In this document: in pieces, positions 7,696 to 17,151 of the stretch | Numbering within the stretch: the first letter of the stretch is position 1 | Layout: each line of letters opens with the position of its first letter | Source: Methylococcales bacterium | GTDB lineage: Bacteria; Pseudomonadota; Gammaproteobacteria; Methylococcales; Methylomonadaceae | Assembly (NCBI GenBank): GCA_030693155.1 | Contig: JAUYBJ010000239.1 | Span: 1-32,675, forward strand | Reading direction: 5' to 3' | DNA: 32,675 nt | Translations under genes and position numbers: made by a program | The notes under the pieces: generated by a model | What the model saw: the letters and a program-made list of their open reading frames with translations, nothing else | The model's database searches: none | Told to the model about the DNA's origin: nothing

Positions 7696-8598
7696 GTGTC
7701 CAATACTCTCTATGATTTAACTACCTTTCAAGGTCTTATCCTCGCCCTGCAAGCCTATTGGGCAGAACAAGGCTGTGTATTACTACAACCCCTAGACCAA
7801 GAAGTCGGCGCAGGTACCTTTCACCCTGCCACCTTCCTACGCGCTATTGGCCCTGAGCCGTGGAACGCCGCCTACGTTCAACCCTCACGCCGTCCCACTG
7901 ACGGACGTTTTGGTGAAAACCCCAACCGTTTACAGCATTACTACCAATACCAAGTGATGTTAAAGCCCTCGCCTGATAACATTCAAGAACTGTATTTAGG
8001 TTCATTGCGGGTATTGGGTTTTGACCTACTCGAACACGACATTCGTTTTGTTGAAGACAACTGGGAATCGCCCACCTTAGGCGCGTGGGGATTAGGCTGG
8101 GAAGTCTGGCTAAATGGCATGGAAGTCACGCAATTCACCTACTTCCAACAAGTCGGTGGTTTAGAATGTCGTCCCATCACAGGCGAAATCACCTACGGCT
8201 TAGAACGACTCGCCATGTATATGCAGGGTGTCAGCAGCGTTTATGACCTAGTCTGGACACGCACCCCGCACGGCATCGTCACCTACGGCGACGTATTCCA
8301 TCAAAACGAAGTCGAAATGTCGTCATACAACTTCGACCACGCCAACGTAGACTTCCTATTCGAGTGTTTCAACACCTACGAAGCCGAATGCCAAAAACTC
8401 ATCGCCGCCGATTTACCGCTACCTGCGTATGAAATGGTGTTAAAAGCCTCGCACACCTTCAACCTATTAGATGCCCGCAACGCCATCTCCGTCACCGAAC
8501 GCCAACGTTACATCTTGCGAGTAAGAACATTGTCTCGTGCAGTCGCCGAAGCCTACTACGCCCGCCGCGAATCGCTGGGTTTTCCGATGTGCAATTAA
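7696..8598 (+). CDS. glyQ: glycyl-tRNA synthetase alpha subunit
   Basis: The alpha subunit of the bacterial alpha2-beta2 glycyl-tRNA synthetase carries the class II catalytic core that activates glycine. At 300 residues it is full length (E. coli 303). Landmarks are [61 protein letters not shown] and [21 protein letters not shown]. The start is GTG at 7696, giving the conserved N-terminus. glyS normally follows at once or overlaps. Here an unrelated 1.8-kb gene stands between them, 52 bases downstream. Confidence 0.97.
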   Translation: MSNTLYDLTTFQGLILALQAYWAEQGCVLLQPLDQEVGAGTFHPATFLRAIGPEPWNAAYVQPSRRPTDGRFGENPNRLQHYYQYQVMLKPSPDNIQELYLGSLRVLGFDLLEHDIRFVEDNWESPTLGAWGLGWEVWLNGMEVTQFTYFQQVGGLECRPITGEITYGLERLAMYMQGVSSVYDLVWTRTPHGIVTYGDVFHQNEVEMSSYNFDHANVDFLFECFNTYEAECQKLIAADLPLPAYEMVLKASHTFNLLDARNAISVTERQRYILRVRTLSRAVAEAYYARRESLGFPMCN

Positions 8599-8650
8599 AT
8601 TATCTTTGAAATATTTTTCTTCAAATAACACCAATCATTAAGGCGAAATA

Positions 8651-10459
8651 ATGCAAGAAAATCCAGAGAATAAGCAAAAATCAATTCAAGTTAATTTGAA
8701 AATGCCTGAAAATGTTAATAATAAGTTATTAACAGGCGAATATCAAAGGGTAGGTGGTGTTATTAGGGATGCTGCTAATAAACGGATTGTTCACTTGTTG
8801 CGTGAAACAAGTATATCGCCTAACGAGCCTAATAATTTAACTCTCCCATCGCTATCAATGTTTGGTAACGTTGCTAGTGTCTTGAACCTTGGTGCTACGG
8901 TTGCTTTTGGTATTGGAACTTTTCAAAAATTAGGGCGTGTTGAAGCAAGTCTCTATGAAGCTAATCAAAGTCTGGGGCGCACGGAAACAAAAATTGACCA
9001 CCTTAACGATAAAACGAGCGATATTCTCGAAAAAACCGTTAATTTTGGTATGGCAACTTTACACAAACTAGGTCGTGTTGAATCTAGTCTCTATGACGCT
9101 AATCAAAGTCTGGGACGCACGGAAACAAAAATTGACCACCTTCATGATAAAACAAGCGATATTCTTGATAAAACCATAAATTTTGGAATGGCGACGTTAC
9201 AAAAACTAGGTGGTATTGAATCAAAAATTGATAAAGCAAGCCAAGTATTATGGCGTGTTGATTCAAAAGTTGATAAAGCCAATCGTACGCTGGGGCGAGT
9301 TGAATCAAGAGTTGGTGTAATAAATAATAAGTCCAATATTGCAATTGAAAAATTAGGTGAACTAGGTCAGAGAGCCGAAAAATTACAGTGGACTGTCGAA
9401 CTTAGCTTTATACAAACCTTGCAAACATTGGAAAATATCAAGGAATTTCAAGAAATTGAATTAGTAGGTGACTTGGATAGTGCTGCGAATATGGCGTGGA
9501 CGTGTCAATTTTTAGCACCTGATAGTCCACAACGCATGACCCGCATAGAAAATGCGTTTCATACGGTTAGCAAGGTGAAAGCCAAATTATTACTGCATAC
9601 TGAAAATGAAATGCAGGCTGCTATTGAATGGATGCAGAAAAAACGTTCCAGCAATTTTGATTTTAGTATTGATGATAGCGTCATAACCGCATTGTATCGG
9701 CTTCGGCAAACGGTTGTTGCCTGTGCGTTAAGCGCGTCAATCAGCGCAGAAGCCGATGATTTACAAGCGGCAAGCAGTAATTTAGCAAAAGAACAAAAAA
9801 GGCTTTTTACTTTATTGTATCAACTTGCTAGTTTGGCTCTTAGTTCAGATGCAAGAAGTTATCAAACATTATTGAGTGAGGCGTATCAAAACGTCATGCC
9901 TTCATCACGTTTGAATAGTTGGATAAATCGCTTTGATACACATCTTTCAGGATTAGAAGATATGATTGAATTATTGCGTATTAATGGGTTTTCTTCACAA
10001 AAAAGCACAATGCCAGCAGAAATACAAAGAGTTTTTGATTATTCAGATAGGCTAGAAAAAGAATATAGTCGTTTGCAAAAATTACATCGAAAAACGCTAT
10101 TAGCCAATAAAGATTTATCTGAGCTTAACTCAATGGAAATGACTGAGGAAAAGCTAGAAAAAATACGCAGTGAATTAGATGATTTACGACCTGATAAAAT
10201 AAGCTTATTTTCCGAATTAGCTGATAATTTTAGAAATATAACGAGCAATAAAATAAACGCTAATACAGATATATTTTTTGATTTAATTGATGGTTTATAT
10301 GAAGACTTACAGCGTTTAAAAGGTTATGAGCTTGAATACCAAACAGCGGCAAATCTTAATATGTCCATTCATGAATACCGTGAATTTTTACGCATAGATG
10401 AAATACCTGAAAACGAAAATTTGGTGTTTTTTACCGTAGAAGAACAAGTCATTACCTAA
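8651..10459 (+). CDS. coiled-coil protein inserted between glyQ and glyS, unknown function
   Basis: I do not recognise this 602-residue protein. Residues 30-52 (YQRVGGVIRDAANKRIVHLL) form an amphipathic N-terminal segment. Residues 71-91 (NVASVLNLGATVAFGIGTF) are hydrophobic and could be one membrane helix. Residues 92-183 are two 46-residue tandem copies beginning KLGRVE and containing ANQSLGRTETKIDHL and KTSDILDKT, followed by a degenerate third. The rest is mostly helical, with predicted coiled coils near 450-520. No catalytic motif is seen. The gene is AT-rich relative to glyQ and glyS and interrupts what is normally a two-gene operon, so it was probably acquired. It lies on the same strand and likely shares the glyQ transcript. 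Confidence 0.8.
   Translation: MQENPENKQKSIQVNLKMPENVNNKLLTGEYQRVGGVIRDAANKRIVHLLRETSISPNEPNNLTLPSLSMFGNVASVLNLGATVAFGIGTFQKLGRVEASLYEANQSLGRTETKIDHLNDKTSDILEKTVNFGMATLHKLGRVESSLYDANQSLGRTETKIDHLHDKTSDILDKTINFGMATLQKLGGIESKIDKASQVLWRVDSKVDKANRTLGRVESRVGVINNKSNIAIEKLGELGQRAEKLQWTVELSFIQTLQTLENIKEFQEIELVGDLDSAANMAWTCQFLAPDSPQRMTRIENAFHTVSKVKAKLLLHTENEMQAAIEWMQKKRSSNFDFSIDDSVITALYRLRQTVVACALSASISAEADDLQAASSNLAKEQKRLFTLLYQLASLALSSDARSYQTLLSEAYQNVMPSSRLNSWINRFDTHLSGLEDMIELLRINGFSSQKSTMPAEIQRVFDYSDRLEKEYSRLQKLHRKTLLANKDLSELNSMEMTEEKLEKIRSELDDLRPDKISLFSELADNFRNITSNKINANTDIFFDLIDGLYEDLQRLKGYELEYQTAANLNMSIHEYREFLRIDEIPENENLVFFTVEEQVIT
8924..9199 (+). repeat. two 138-bp tandem repeats within the coiled-coil gene
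   Basis: Units start at 8924 and 9062 and are 138 bases (46 codons) each, nearly identical. A third, divergent and incomplete unit begins at 9200 (QKLGGIESKIDKA). The period being a multiple of three keeps the frame, so copy number could change without breaking the protein. Confidence 0.85.
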
Positions 10460-10507
10460 CATACCGTTGCAACGGATTAAAGCGTCTTAAACATTAAAGA
10501 GATTACC

Positions 10508-12577
10508 GTGATAGAACAACAGAATTTACTTTTTGAATTAGGTTCAGAAGAACTTCCCCCAAAAACTTTATTAAAACTAAGCAATGCCTTATTAGATGGC
10601 ATTGTGCAAGGTTTAAACGCCGCTGAACTGGGTTTTACTGCCAGTAAAGCCTACTGCACCCCCAGACGCTTAGCGGTGTTTATTGAAAACCTTGCAAGTT
10701 CACAGCCTGATAAAACCGTGGAAAAACGCGGCCCTGCGATACAAGCGGCATTTGCACCTGACGGAAGCCCAAGTAAAGCGGCGTTAGGCTTTGCGAGCAG
10801 TTGCGGTACAACCTTTGAGCAGTTGGAACGCTTGAAAACCGATAAAGGCGAATGGTTGTCTTATACGCAAGCGGTTAAAGGGCAGAATACCGAAGAGCTG
10901 ATTGCCGATATTATCCGCGCCAGCATTGCCAATTTGCCGATTGCTAAACGAATGCGCTGGGGTAGTTTTACCACTGAATTTGTGCGTCCTGTGCATTGGG
11001 CTGTGTTGTTGTATGGCGATAAGGTGATTGAAACAGAAATTTTAGGGCTGCACACAGGCAGAGAATCACGCGGGCATCGTTTTCACGCGCCGCATTCTGT
11101 CAGCATTGATAAGCCTGAAAATTACGCGGATATTTTGTACACGCAAGGCAAAGTCATTGCTGATATTGAACAACGTAAAGCCATTATTAAAGACGCGGCA
11201 ACATCTGCTGCGGCAAATGTCGGCGGTATCGCGCATATTGAAGCCGATTTATTAGAAGAAATCGCCGCGCTGAATGAATTTCCTGTGCCGATTACAGGCG
11301 GTTTTCATGACCGCTTTTTGGCATTGCCTGCGGAAGTGTTGATTACCACCATGCAGACCAATCAAAAATATTTCCCTGTGAAAAATGCTGACAGCGGTTT
11401 GTTGGCGCATTTTATTACTTTCAGTAATATCGAAAGCACGCGCCCTGAATCCATACAACAAGGCAATGAGCGCGTGGTAACACCGCGTTTAGCGGATGCG
11501 GAATTTTTCTGGAATCAAGACCGTAAGCAAACCTTGGCCGAACGGGTGTTGAGTTTATCGAACATCGTGTTTCAAGAAAAACTCGGCACGGTGGCAGACA
11601 AAACCCACCGCGTGATTAAACTGGCTGAATTTATTGCTCAGCATTTAAATGCCGATGTAGAACTGGCAAAACGTGCCGCGTTATTAGCGAAAGCCGATTT
11701 ATTGACTTCAATGGTCGGTGAATTTGGTAATTTGCAGGGCATCATGGGGCGTTATTATGCCTTAGTAGAAGGTGAAGCCAGTGAAGTGGCGTGGGCATTG
11801 GAAGAGCAGTATTTTCCTAAACAATCAGGCAGTCCAACGGCGAGCAGTACCACAGGACAAATTCTAGCGATTGCGGAAAAAATCGACACGCTGACAGGTA
11901 TTTTTAGTGCAGGTTTGATTCCCACAGGCGATAAAGACCCGTATGCCTTACGCCGTGCCGCATTAGGTTCATTACGCACACTGATTGAAAATGATTTAAC
12001 GCTGGATATTCGCAGAGTCATCGAATTTTCATTATCGCTATTCACGCACAGCTTTGACGTGGAAAATACCGAAACAGCGGTGGTTGATTTTGTATTTGAC
12101 CGTTTAAAAGGTTATTGCTTAGACAAAGGCTACAGTGCCGATGAGTTTGATGCAGTCATGACGGTAAAACCCACTGATCCCTTAGACTTCATGCAGCGTT
12201 TAGCCGCTGTGAAAGCCTTCCGTCAATTACCCGAAGCTGAAAGCCTAGCCGCCGCCAATAAACGCATTCGCAATATTCTAAAAAAATCCGAATCACCTGC
12301 CGCTGCAACTATCGGCGCATTAGTCGAAGCCGCTGAAGTGCAATTATTAACCAGTGCGAAGCAATCTGCTGTTGATATTGCGCCACTGCTTGCGCAACAC
12401 GATTACAGCGCAACCTTAGCCCGCTTAGCGGCGTTGCGTAATGATGTTGATGCGTTTTTTGATAGCGTGATGGTGATGTGTGATGATGTGGAATTACGCG
12501 CCAATCGCTTAGCGTTACTCAATCTGTTATCGGAACAGTTTTTAACCTGTGCCGATATTTCTAAATTGCAATCTTAA
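10508..12577 (+). CDS. glyS: glycyl-tRNA synthetase beta subunit
   Basis: The beta subunit binds tRNA-Gly and is required for aminoacylation with GlyQ. It begins LLFELGSEELPPK, continues with CTPRRLAVF, KRMRWG, FVRPVHWAVLL, TNQKYFPV and SMVGEFGNLQGIMGRYYA, and ends with an anticodon-binding DALR-like region (DKDPYALRRAALG, ANKRIRNIL). Its 689 residues equal the E. coli length. The start is GTG at 10508, with AAAGAG upstream. It is separated from glyQ by the coiled-coil gene, so stoichiometric co-expression depends on read-through of that gene or on an internal promoter that I cannot identify. Confidence 0.96.
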   Translation: MIEQQNLLFELGSEELPPKTLLKLSNALLDGIVQGLNAAELGFTASKAYCTPRRLAVFIENLASSQPDKTVEKRGPAIQAAFAPDGSPSKAALGFASSCGTTFEQLERLKTDKGEWLSYTQAVKGQNTEELIADIIRASIANLPIAKRMRWGSFTTEFVRPVHWAVLLYGDKVIETEILGLHTGRESRGHRFHAPHSVSIDKPENYADILYTQGKVIADIEQRKAIIKDAATSAAANVGGIAHIEADLLEEIAALNEFPVPITGGFHDRFLALPAEVLITTMQTNQKYFPVKNADSGLLAHFITFSNIESTRPESIQQGNERVVTPRLADAEFFWNQDRKQTLAERVLSLSNIVFQEKLGTVADKTHRVIKLAEFIAQHLNADVELAKRAALLAKADLLTSMVGEFGNLQGIMGRYYALVEGEASEVAWALEEQYFPKQSGSPTASSTTGQILAIAEKIDTLTGIFSAGLIPTGDKDPYALRRAALGSLRTLIENDLTLDIRRVIEFSLSLFTHSFDVENTETAVVDFVFDRLKGYCLDKGYSADEFDAVMTVKPTDPLDFMQRLAAVKAFRQLPEAESLAAANKRIRNILKKSESPAAATIGALVEAAEVQLLTSAKQSAVDIAPLLAQHDYSATLARLAALRNDVDAFFDSVMVMCDDVELRANRLALLNLLSEQFLTCADISKLQS

Positions 12578-12632
12578 GGAGTGGTAATGTATCGTCATTT
12601 GGTAATGGGTTAAACCTGTTACAACCACATGA

Positions 12633-12666
12633 ATGACTGCCAGTCTTTTAAAGGACTGGCAGTCAT
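12633..12666. terminator. hairpin between convergent glyS and bamD
   Basis: ATGACTGCCAGTC (12633-12645) pairs exactly with GACTGGCAGTCAT (12654-12666). Three further pairs extend into the loop. It sits midway between two converging genes, so it may end transcription from either side. There is no T-tract immediately after it on either strand, so termination may be inefficient or Rho-assisted. The rest of the 140-base gap holds only a nine-codon ORF (12588-12614) with a GGAGTGGTA leader, too short to interpret. Confidence 0.5.
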
Positions 12667-12717
12667 AAAAATAACAGATTTATTTTAATGCTGATAGTTC
12701 TGATCGGTAACAGCTAA

Positions 12718-13593
12718 TTATTTTTCCAGTCCAATAAAATCCCACACTTGATGTGAAGCTGTGGCATCTTTATGTTCGGTAACAGGCGGGCCATTGGGAT
12801 AATTAAGCTCATAAACTCGCGCCGCATCTTTTGCTAAATCCGCCATACCCAGCTCAGTATAGGCTTCCTGCATGACTTGCAGGGCATAGGGAACAGCGGG
12901 TGTTCCTTGATAGCGTTCAACCACACCCGATGCACGGCTTGCGGCGGCGACGAAGGCTTTGCGCTTCATATAGTAACGGGCAATATGCACCTCGTGCATC
13001 GCCAGGTTGTTATTAAGGGCTATCATCCGCAGTTTGGCATCCGCAACGTATCGGCTGTTGGGAAAGCGAGTAATAAGCTCCTTAAAATTAAGGTAAGCGG
13101 TTTGGGCTTTATTTTGATCCCGTTGTGAGGTATCAGTGGGTAAAAAGCGATCAATAAAACCGATGTCGCGATTGTAATTTGCCAGCCCTTTTAAGTAGTG
13201 GGCATAATCAACCCCTGCACTGCGCGGATTCATTTTGATAAACCGATCTGCGGTGGCGACCGCTTCTTCATGCTTACCTGCTTTATAATAAGCGTAGGCT
13301 AAATCCAATTCGGTTTGTGCGGCGGTGTCGCCGAAGGGATAACGTGTTTGAATGGCTTCGTAGAGTTTAACGGCTTTTTCATAGCTACCCGCATCAACAG
13401 CGGTTTTGGCTTCGCTACGGAACTTCTGCACATCCCAACCAACGTACTCATCCTCACTGGAATCAGAGTCGCCTGAAAACATATTACCCAAACTACTCAA
13501 TGCTCCGCAGCCTGAAAGTGCAAGGCTTAAACAGCCAATAAATAAAAATTTTATTAAAATTAATCGCATGATGCTCATGACACGTTGTAACAT
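12718..13593 (-). CDS. bamD: outer-membrane assembly lipoprotein BamD
   Basis: BamD is an essential partner of BamA in folding beta-barrels into the outer membrane. The protein has a lipoprotein signal ending LALSGC (Cys29 from the first ATG, Cys21 from the later start MRLILIKF, which gives a more typical signal length). Five TPR-like units follow (YEKAVKLYEAIQTRYPFGDTA, LDLAYAYYKAGKHEEAVATA, AHYLKGLANYNRDIG, and later ones). Length is about 290 residues, slightly more than E. coli. It is divergent from rluD across 77 bases. This bamD/rluD/pgeF arrangement is conserved in gammaproteobacteria. Confidence 0.93.
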   Translation of the reverse strand: MLQRVMSIMRLILIKFLFIGCLSLALSGCGALSSLGNMFSGDSDSSEDEYVGWDVQKFRSEAKTAVDAGSYEKAVKLYEAIQTRYPFGDTAAQTELDLAYAYYKAGKHEEAVATADRFIKMNPRSAGVDYAHYLKGLANYNRDIGFIDRFLPTDTSQRDQNKAQTAYLNFKELITRFPNSRYVADAKLRMIALNNNLAMHEVHIARYYMKRKAFVAAASRASGVVERYQGTPAVPYALQVMQEAYTELGMADLAKDAARVYELNYPNGPPVTEHKDATASHQVWDFIGLEK

Positions 13594-13670
13594 TAGAAGT
13601 TTTCTCGCCGAATAAATGGCTGTTTATCGTGTGAGTATAACTTAACTATGGGTTATTCAGAAGACTTGTT

Positions 13671-14615
13671 ATGACAAAATTAATGGAAGAAGTACCTTAC
13701 GAAATGGCAGGAATGCGTTTGGATCAGGTGCTTGCGGAACTATTTCCCGATTATTCGCGCAGTAAATTACAAACATGGGTGAAAGCTGGGCGTGTGCAGG
13801 TAAATGGTGTACCGCTGAAAGTGAAAGATAAAATAGACGGAGGTGAAGTCATTACCCTCGATGCAGAACCCGAAGTGGTGATTCATGCTGAACCTGAGCC
13901 TATCCCTTTGGACATCGTATTTGAGGATGACAGCATACTCATTGTCAATAAACCTGCGGGCTTGGTAGTACATCCTGCGGTAGGTAACTGGAACGGTACA
14001 TTATTAAATGCCTTACTCAATCATGATGCCAGTCTGGAAACTTTGCCCAGAGGCGGTATTATTCACCGCCTAGACAAAGACACCAGCGGCTTGTTGATGA
14101 TTTCCAAAACTTTGCAAGCGCATCATAGCCTGACCCAACAACTACAAGAGCGCACTATTACCCGTGAATATCTGGCGATTTGCCGTGGACGTATGACCGC
14201 AGGCGGTACGATTGATGAGCCTATAGGCAGACACCCGCAAGACCGTTTACGTTATGTGGTGCGTGATGCGGGCAAAGAAGCCATTACTCACTATCGTGTG
14301 GTGCATCGTTTTACCCGTCATACCCTGATTCGCGTGAAATTGGAAACAGGACGCACCCATCAAATCCGTGTGCACATGACGCATATTCGCTTCCCTTTAT
14401 TAGGCGATCCGATGTACGGCGGACGTTTTCAAATGCCCGCCAATTGCAGTGAACAACTGGAAAAAGAACTGCGCAGTTTCAAACGCCAAGCCTTACACGC
14501 CGAAAAACTGGGGCTAATGCACCCTGTTACCAATGAATATATGGAATGGGTACAACCTATACCTGATGATATGGTTCGACTGCTTGCCGCACTTGCTGAC
14601 AATGAACAAGAATAA
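13671..14615 (+). CDS. rluD: 23S rRNA pseudouridine synthase
   Basis: RluD makes pseudouridines in helix 69 of 23S rRNA. The protein has an N-terminal S4 RNA-binding domain (MRLDQVLAELFPDYSRSKLQTWVKAG..VNG, about 15-75) and a catalytic domain with NKPAGLVVHPA, HRLDKDTSGLL (catalytic Asp135) and the ETGRTHQIRVH motif, all intact. Length of 314 residues is typical. The stop overlaps the start of pgeF by 14 bases, so the two are translationally coupled. Confidence 0.94.
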   Translation: MTKLMEEVPYEMAGMRLDQVLAELFPDYSRSKLQTWVKAGRVQVNGVPLKVKDKIDGGEVITLDAEPEVVIHAEPEPIPLDIVFEDDSILIVNKPAGLVVHPAVGNWNGTLLNALLNHDASLETLPRGGIIHRLDKDTSGLLMISKTLQAHHSLTQQLQERTITREYLAICRGRMTAGGTIDEPIGRHPQDRLRYVVRDAGKEAITHYRVVHRFTRHTLIRVKLETGRTHQIRVHMTHIRFPLLGDPMYGGRFQMPANCSEQLEKELRSFKRQALHAEKLGLMHPVTNEYMEWVQPIPDDMVRLLAALADNEQE

Positions 14616-15336
14616 GCACTGGATCACTCCTGATTGGCCTGCACCTGCCAACATTCACGCCGCTACGACGCTACGCACGGGCGGCGTGAGTGTCGCGCCA
14701 TACACCAGCCTGAATCCTGCGACCCACGTCGGCGATGATGCGGCGTGTGTCAGTGAAAATCGGCAGCGCATTAAAACCATGCTGGCGTTACCCGCTGAAC
14801 CAGTATGGCTAGAACAAACGCACAGCGATATTGTTATCAATGCCGCGCAAACCAAAACGCTACAACAAGCGGATGCCAGTTATAGCAATGTAGCAGGCGT
14901 TGTATGTGCGATTATGACCGCCGATTGTTTGCCGCTATTAATCTGCTCCACTGACGGCAAAAAAGTTGCAGCCATTCATGCAGGGTGGCGCGGTTTATTA
15001 GCGGGCATTATCACTAATACCGTCAACGCCTTATCGACCACTGAGGTGTTAGTCTGGCTAGGGCCCGCCATTGGCGCGGCGTGTTTTGAAGTTGGCACAG
15101 AAGTACGCGAGGTATTTGTGGCAAAATCTGCCGCGTTTGCCGCTGCCTTTACGCAAACCAGCGATAACAAATACTTAGCCGACATTTACCAACTGGCGCG
15201 GATTGAACTGGCGGCACTGGGTATTCATGCCGTGTATGGCGGTGATTTTTGCACCGTCACTGAACAAGAACGTTTTTATTCCTATCGTCGCGACACCCAA
15301 ACAGGACGTATGGCAACACTTATCTGGAGAACATAA
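14602..15336 (+). CDS. pgeF: polyphenol oxidase family protein, peptidoglycan editing factor
   Basis: This YfiH/PgeF family protein (DUF152) is a zinc-binding cytoplasmic enzyme. In E. coli it removes misincorporated L-Ser from peptidoglycan precursors, and the family also shows laccase-like activity. Metal-binding and core motifs are TLRTGGVS, LEQTHSDIV, TADCLPLLI, AIHAGWRGLLAGI, WLGPAIGAACFEVG and FYSYRRDTQTGR, all present. The frame is open further upstream, but ATG 14602 gives the conserved N-terminus (NKHWITPDWPAPANI) and a 14-base overlap with rluD. The product is 244 residues. Confidence 0.92.
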   Translation: MNKNKHWITPDWPAPANIHAATTLRTGGVSVAPYTSLNPATHVGDDAACVSENRQRIKTMLALPAEPVWLEQTHSDIVINAAQTKTLQQADASYSNVAGVVCAIMTADCLPLLICSTDGKKVAAIHAGWRGLLAGIITNTVNALSTTEVLVWLGPAIGAACFEVGTEVREVFVAKSAAFAAAFTQTSDNKYLADIYQLARIELAALGIHAVYGGDFCTVTEQERFYSYRRDTQTGRMATLIWRT

Positions 15337-15341
15337 GGACT

Positions 15342-16172
15342 GTGCATTTACTGATTTATATTATTATTTTTACCGCTGTCGGTGGTGTATTAAGCGTACT
15401 GGCGGCTGGTATTTTCTTATTACTGCCCGATGCGCAACGCAACGCCGTGTTACCGCACGGCATTAGTTTTGCGATTGGCGCGTTATTGGCGGTTGCCTTT
15501 TGGGGCTTGATTCCCGAAGCCTTTGAAGCCGTGAAACCTGAACAGTTTCAAACACTGTCAGGCACGATTTTAGTCGGCATACTGGGGTTTTTCGTACTGG
15601 AAAAATTATTGGTGTGGCGACATTGCCATTTCGGTGATTGCGCGGCTTACGACGATGAACACGACCATAGTCACGAACACGAACATGGACATGGACATCA
15701 TCACGGAGTCAGTAAATCCGCTGGCGCGTTAATTATTATCGGCGACAGTATTCACAATTTTGTCGATGGCGTACTGATTGGCGCGGCATTTTTAACCGAT
15801 GTGCAGTTAGGCATCGTTACCAGCTTAGCGGTTGCCGCGCATGAAATTCCCCAAGAAGTCGGCGATTTTGCCATTTTATTAGAAAGCGGCTACGGTAAAG
15901 GTAAGGCGTTGTTTTATAACGTACTAGCAAGTTTAACCACCGTTATCGGCGGCGTATTAGCGTATTTCAGCTTAGCGGATTTACACGACAGCTTGCCGTA
16001 TTTTCTCGCACTGGCAGCGTCCAGTTTTATCTATATCGCGGTTGCCGATTTAATTCCGTCTCTGCACAAAAAAACCGATACAAAAACGTCGTTACAGCAG
16101 ATTGCGTTGATTACAGCGGGGGTATTGTTGATTTGTACGTTGCATGATATTGCGCATCATGTAGAGCTTTAA
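15342..16172 (+). CDS. ZIP family metal (zinc) transporter
   Basis: This 276-residue inner-membrane protein has about eight hydrophobic helices. A His-rich cytoplasmic loop (about residues 104-124, alternating His with Glu, Asp or Gly) lies between helices 3 and 4. The ZIP signature follows: HNFVDGVLIGAAF in one helix and AAHEIPQEVGDFAILL in the next, carrying the metal-transport residues. It most likely imports Zn2+ or another divalent ion. The start is GTG with AAGGA upstream, 5 bases after the pgeF stop, so it is probably part of the rluD-pgeF transcript. Confidence 0.9.
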   Translation: MHLLIYIIIFTAVGGVLSVLAAGIFLLLPDAQRNAVLPHGISFAIGALLAVAFWGLIPEAFEAVKPEQFQTLSGTILVGILGFFVLEKLLVWRHCHFGDCAAYDDEHDHSHEHEHGHGHHHGVSKSAGALIIIGDSIHNFVDGVLIGAAFLTDVQLGIVTSLAVAAHEIPQEVGDFAILLESGYGKGKALFYNVLASLTTVIGGVLAYFSLADLHDSLPYFLALAASSFIYIAVADLIPSLHKKTDTKTSLQQIALITAGVLLICTLHDIAHHVEL

Positions 16173-16181
16173 GTTTCAAAT

Positions 16182-16210
16182 GGTCGGGTTACGACAAGCA
16201 TAACCCGACC
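16182..16210. repeat. GTCGGGTTA palindrome, copy 1
   Basis: GGTCGGGTTA (16182-16191) and TAACCCGACC (16201-16210) form a perfect 10-bp stem with a 9-base loop. It lies after the ZIP gene and before the end of the small minus-strand gene. The same stem recurs at 17152 and 17196. Confidence 0.8.
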
Positions 16211-16232
16211 TAATATGACTGATCTTACGATT

Positions 16233-16463
16233 TTAAGATGCAAACCATATCGATGATAATTGCATAATCGAACCTACAATAATTAGTCCTATAGCTATTT
16301 TCTGTCTTTTTGACATCGCAAAATTATTAACTTTTAGCTGATTTAGAATATCATTATTGCCGTAAAAGCTTGGTGCATATCCGCTTGAGCTACCTAGCCA
16401 AAGTAAAATTGTACCAATCGCTGTCAAAATAATACCCAGCGTTACGAGGATTTTTATAAACAT
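16233..16463 (-). CDS. small two-helix membrane protein, unknown
   Basis: This 76-residue protein has two hydrophobic segments, at about residues 3-23 (ILVTLGIILTAIGTILLWLG) and 55-73 (IAIGLIIVGSIMQLSSIWF), separated by a polar loop. I do not recognise a family. It is AT-rich, follows the next minus-strand gene by 14 bases, and is likely co-transcribed with it. The pair is bracketed by GTCGGGTTA palindromes, which suggests a small inserted unit. Confidence 0.6.
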   Translation of the reverse strand: MFIKILVTLGIILTAIGTILLWLGSSSGYAPSFYGNNDILNQLKVNNFAMSKRQKIAIGLIIVGSIMQLSSIWFAS

Positions 16464-16477
16464 GAAGCTTCCTTATA

Positions 16478-17119
16478 CTAGAGAAGTGCGTTGATACAGA
16501 ACTTTGCGGCATATTTTGCATTGTTTGCATCTTGACACTCTTGTTTAATTATGCGTACTGATATAAGACCAACTCTTTCAGGTATTGATAAATTAAGTAA
16601 TGTCCAACCAGTAACATTTTCATAGTTAATTTTCATTACAATTTCTCTTGGGTAGGTAAGTTTCAAAATTTCCTCTTTTGATTCCTTTCCAAACTGATCT
16701 ACAAGTATTTCTGTCATTCTTATTCTAATTTTGTCGAATTCTTCATTAGGGGGATTTGATACTATTCCTGAAAGAATTTCTTGCGTAATATTTCCTCCTG
16801 AAAAAATTGAACCTTGAACTATTGATATTTCCAAAACATTTTCATTACGTTCTTTTATATTTTCTACACTTACTATTGCGCTATTTATATCTTTTATCTT
16901 TTTCTCTTGTTCTTCCTTGGCTTGTTTGGCTTGTTTGGCTTGTCTCTGCTTATCTTCTTCAGCTTGTTTTTGTTCACGCACAACAGCCTCCGCAGCATCA
17001 GCAGCTTTTTGTTCTGGTGATTTATTCACCTCAACAATAATGCCAAGAATAATCACAAGAACAATAGAACCAATAAATGCAATACCAATCCATTTCAAAA
17101 CTTTCAACACTTTTTTCAT
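16478..17119 (-). CDS. membrane-anchored coiled-coil protein, unknown
   Basis: This 213-residue protein has one N-terminal membrane helix (about residues 11-30, IGIAFIGSIVLVIILGIIVE), then a charged Ala/Gln/Lys coiled coil (about 35-75, with QAKQAKQAKEEQEKKIKDI), then a mixed alpha/beta C-terminal domain (about 80-213) containing two cysteines near the end (KQECQD, KFCINALL). No family is recognised. The probable topology is a single anchor with a periplasmic C-terminal domain. It is AT-rich against pgm and the ZIP gene. The start codon follows palindrome copies 2 and 3 on the minus strand. Confidence 0.65.
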   Translation of the reverse strand: MKKVLKVLKWIGIAFIGSIVLVIILGIIVEVNKSPEQKAADAAEAVVREQKQAEEDKQRQAKQAKQAKEEQEKKIKDINSAIVSVENIKERNENVLEISIVQGSIFSGGNITQEILSGIVSNPPNEEFDKIRIRMTEILVDQFGKESKEEILKLTYPREIVMKINYENVTGWTLLNLSIPERVGLISVRIIKQECQDANNAKYAAKFCINALL

Positions 17120-17151
17120 TACGCTCTCTTGTGAAAGTGAGTAGATACAAA

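Noticed and set aside
14533-14601. Upstream extension of pgeF from ATG 14533
   Set aside because: The extra 23 residues are antisense to no function, lie wholly inside rluD and do not match the family N-terminus. ATG 14602 fits length and coupling.
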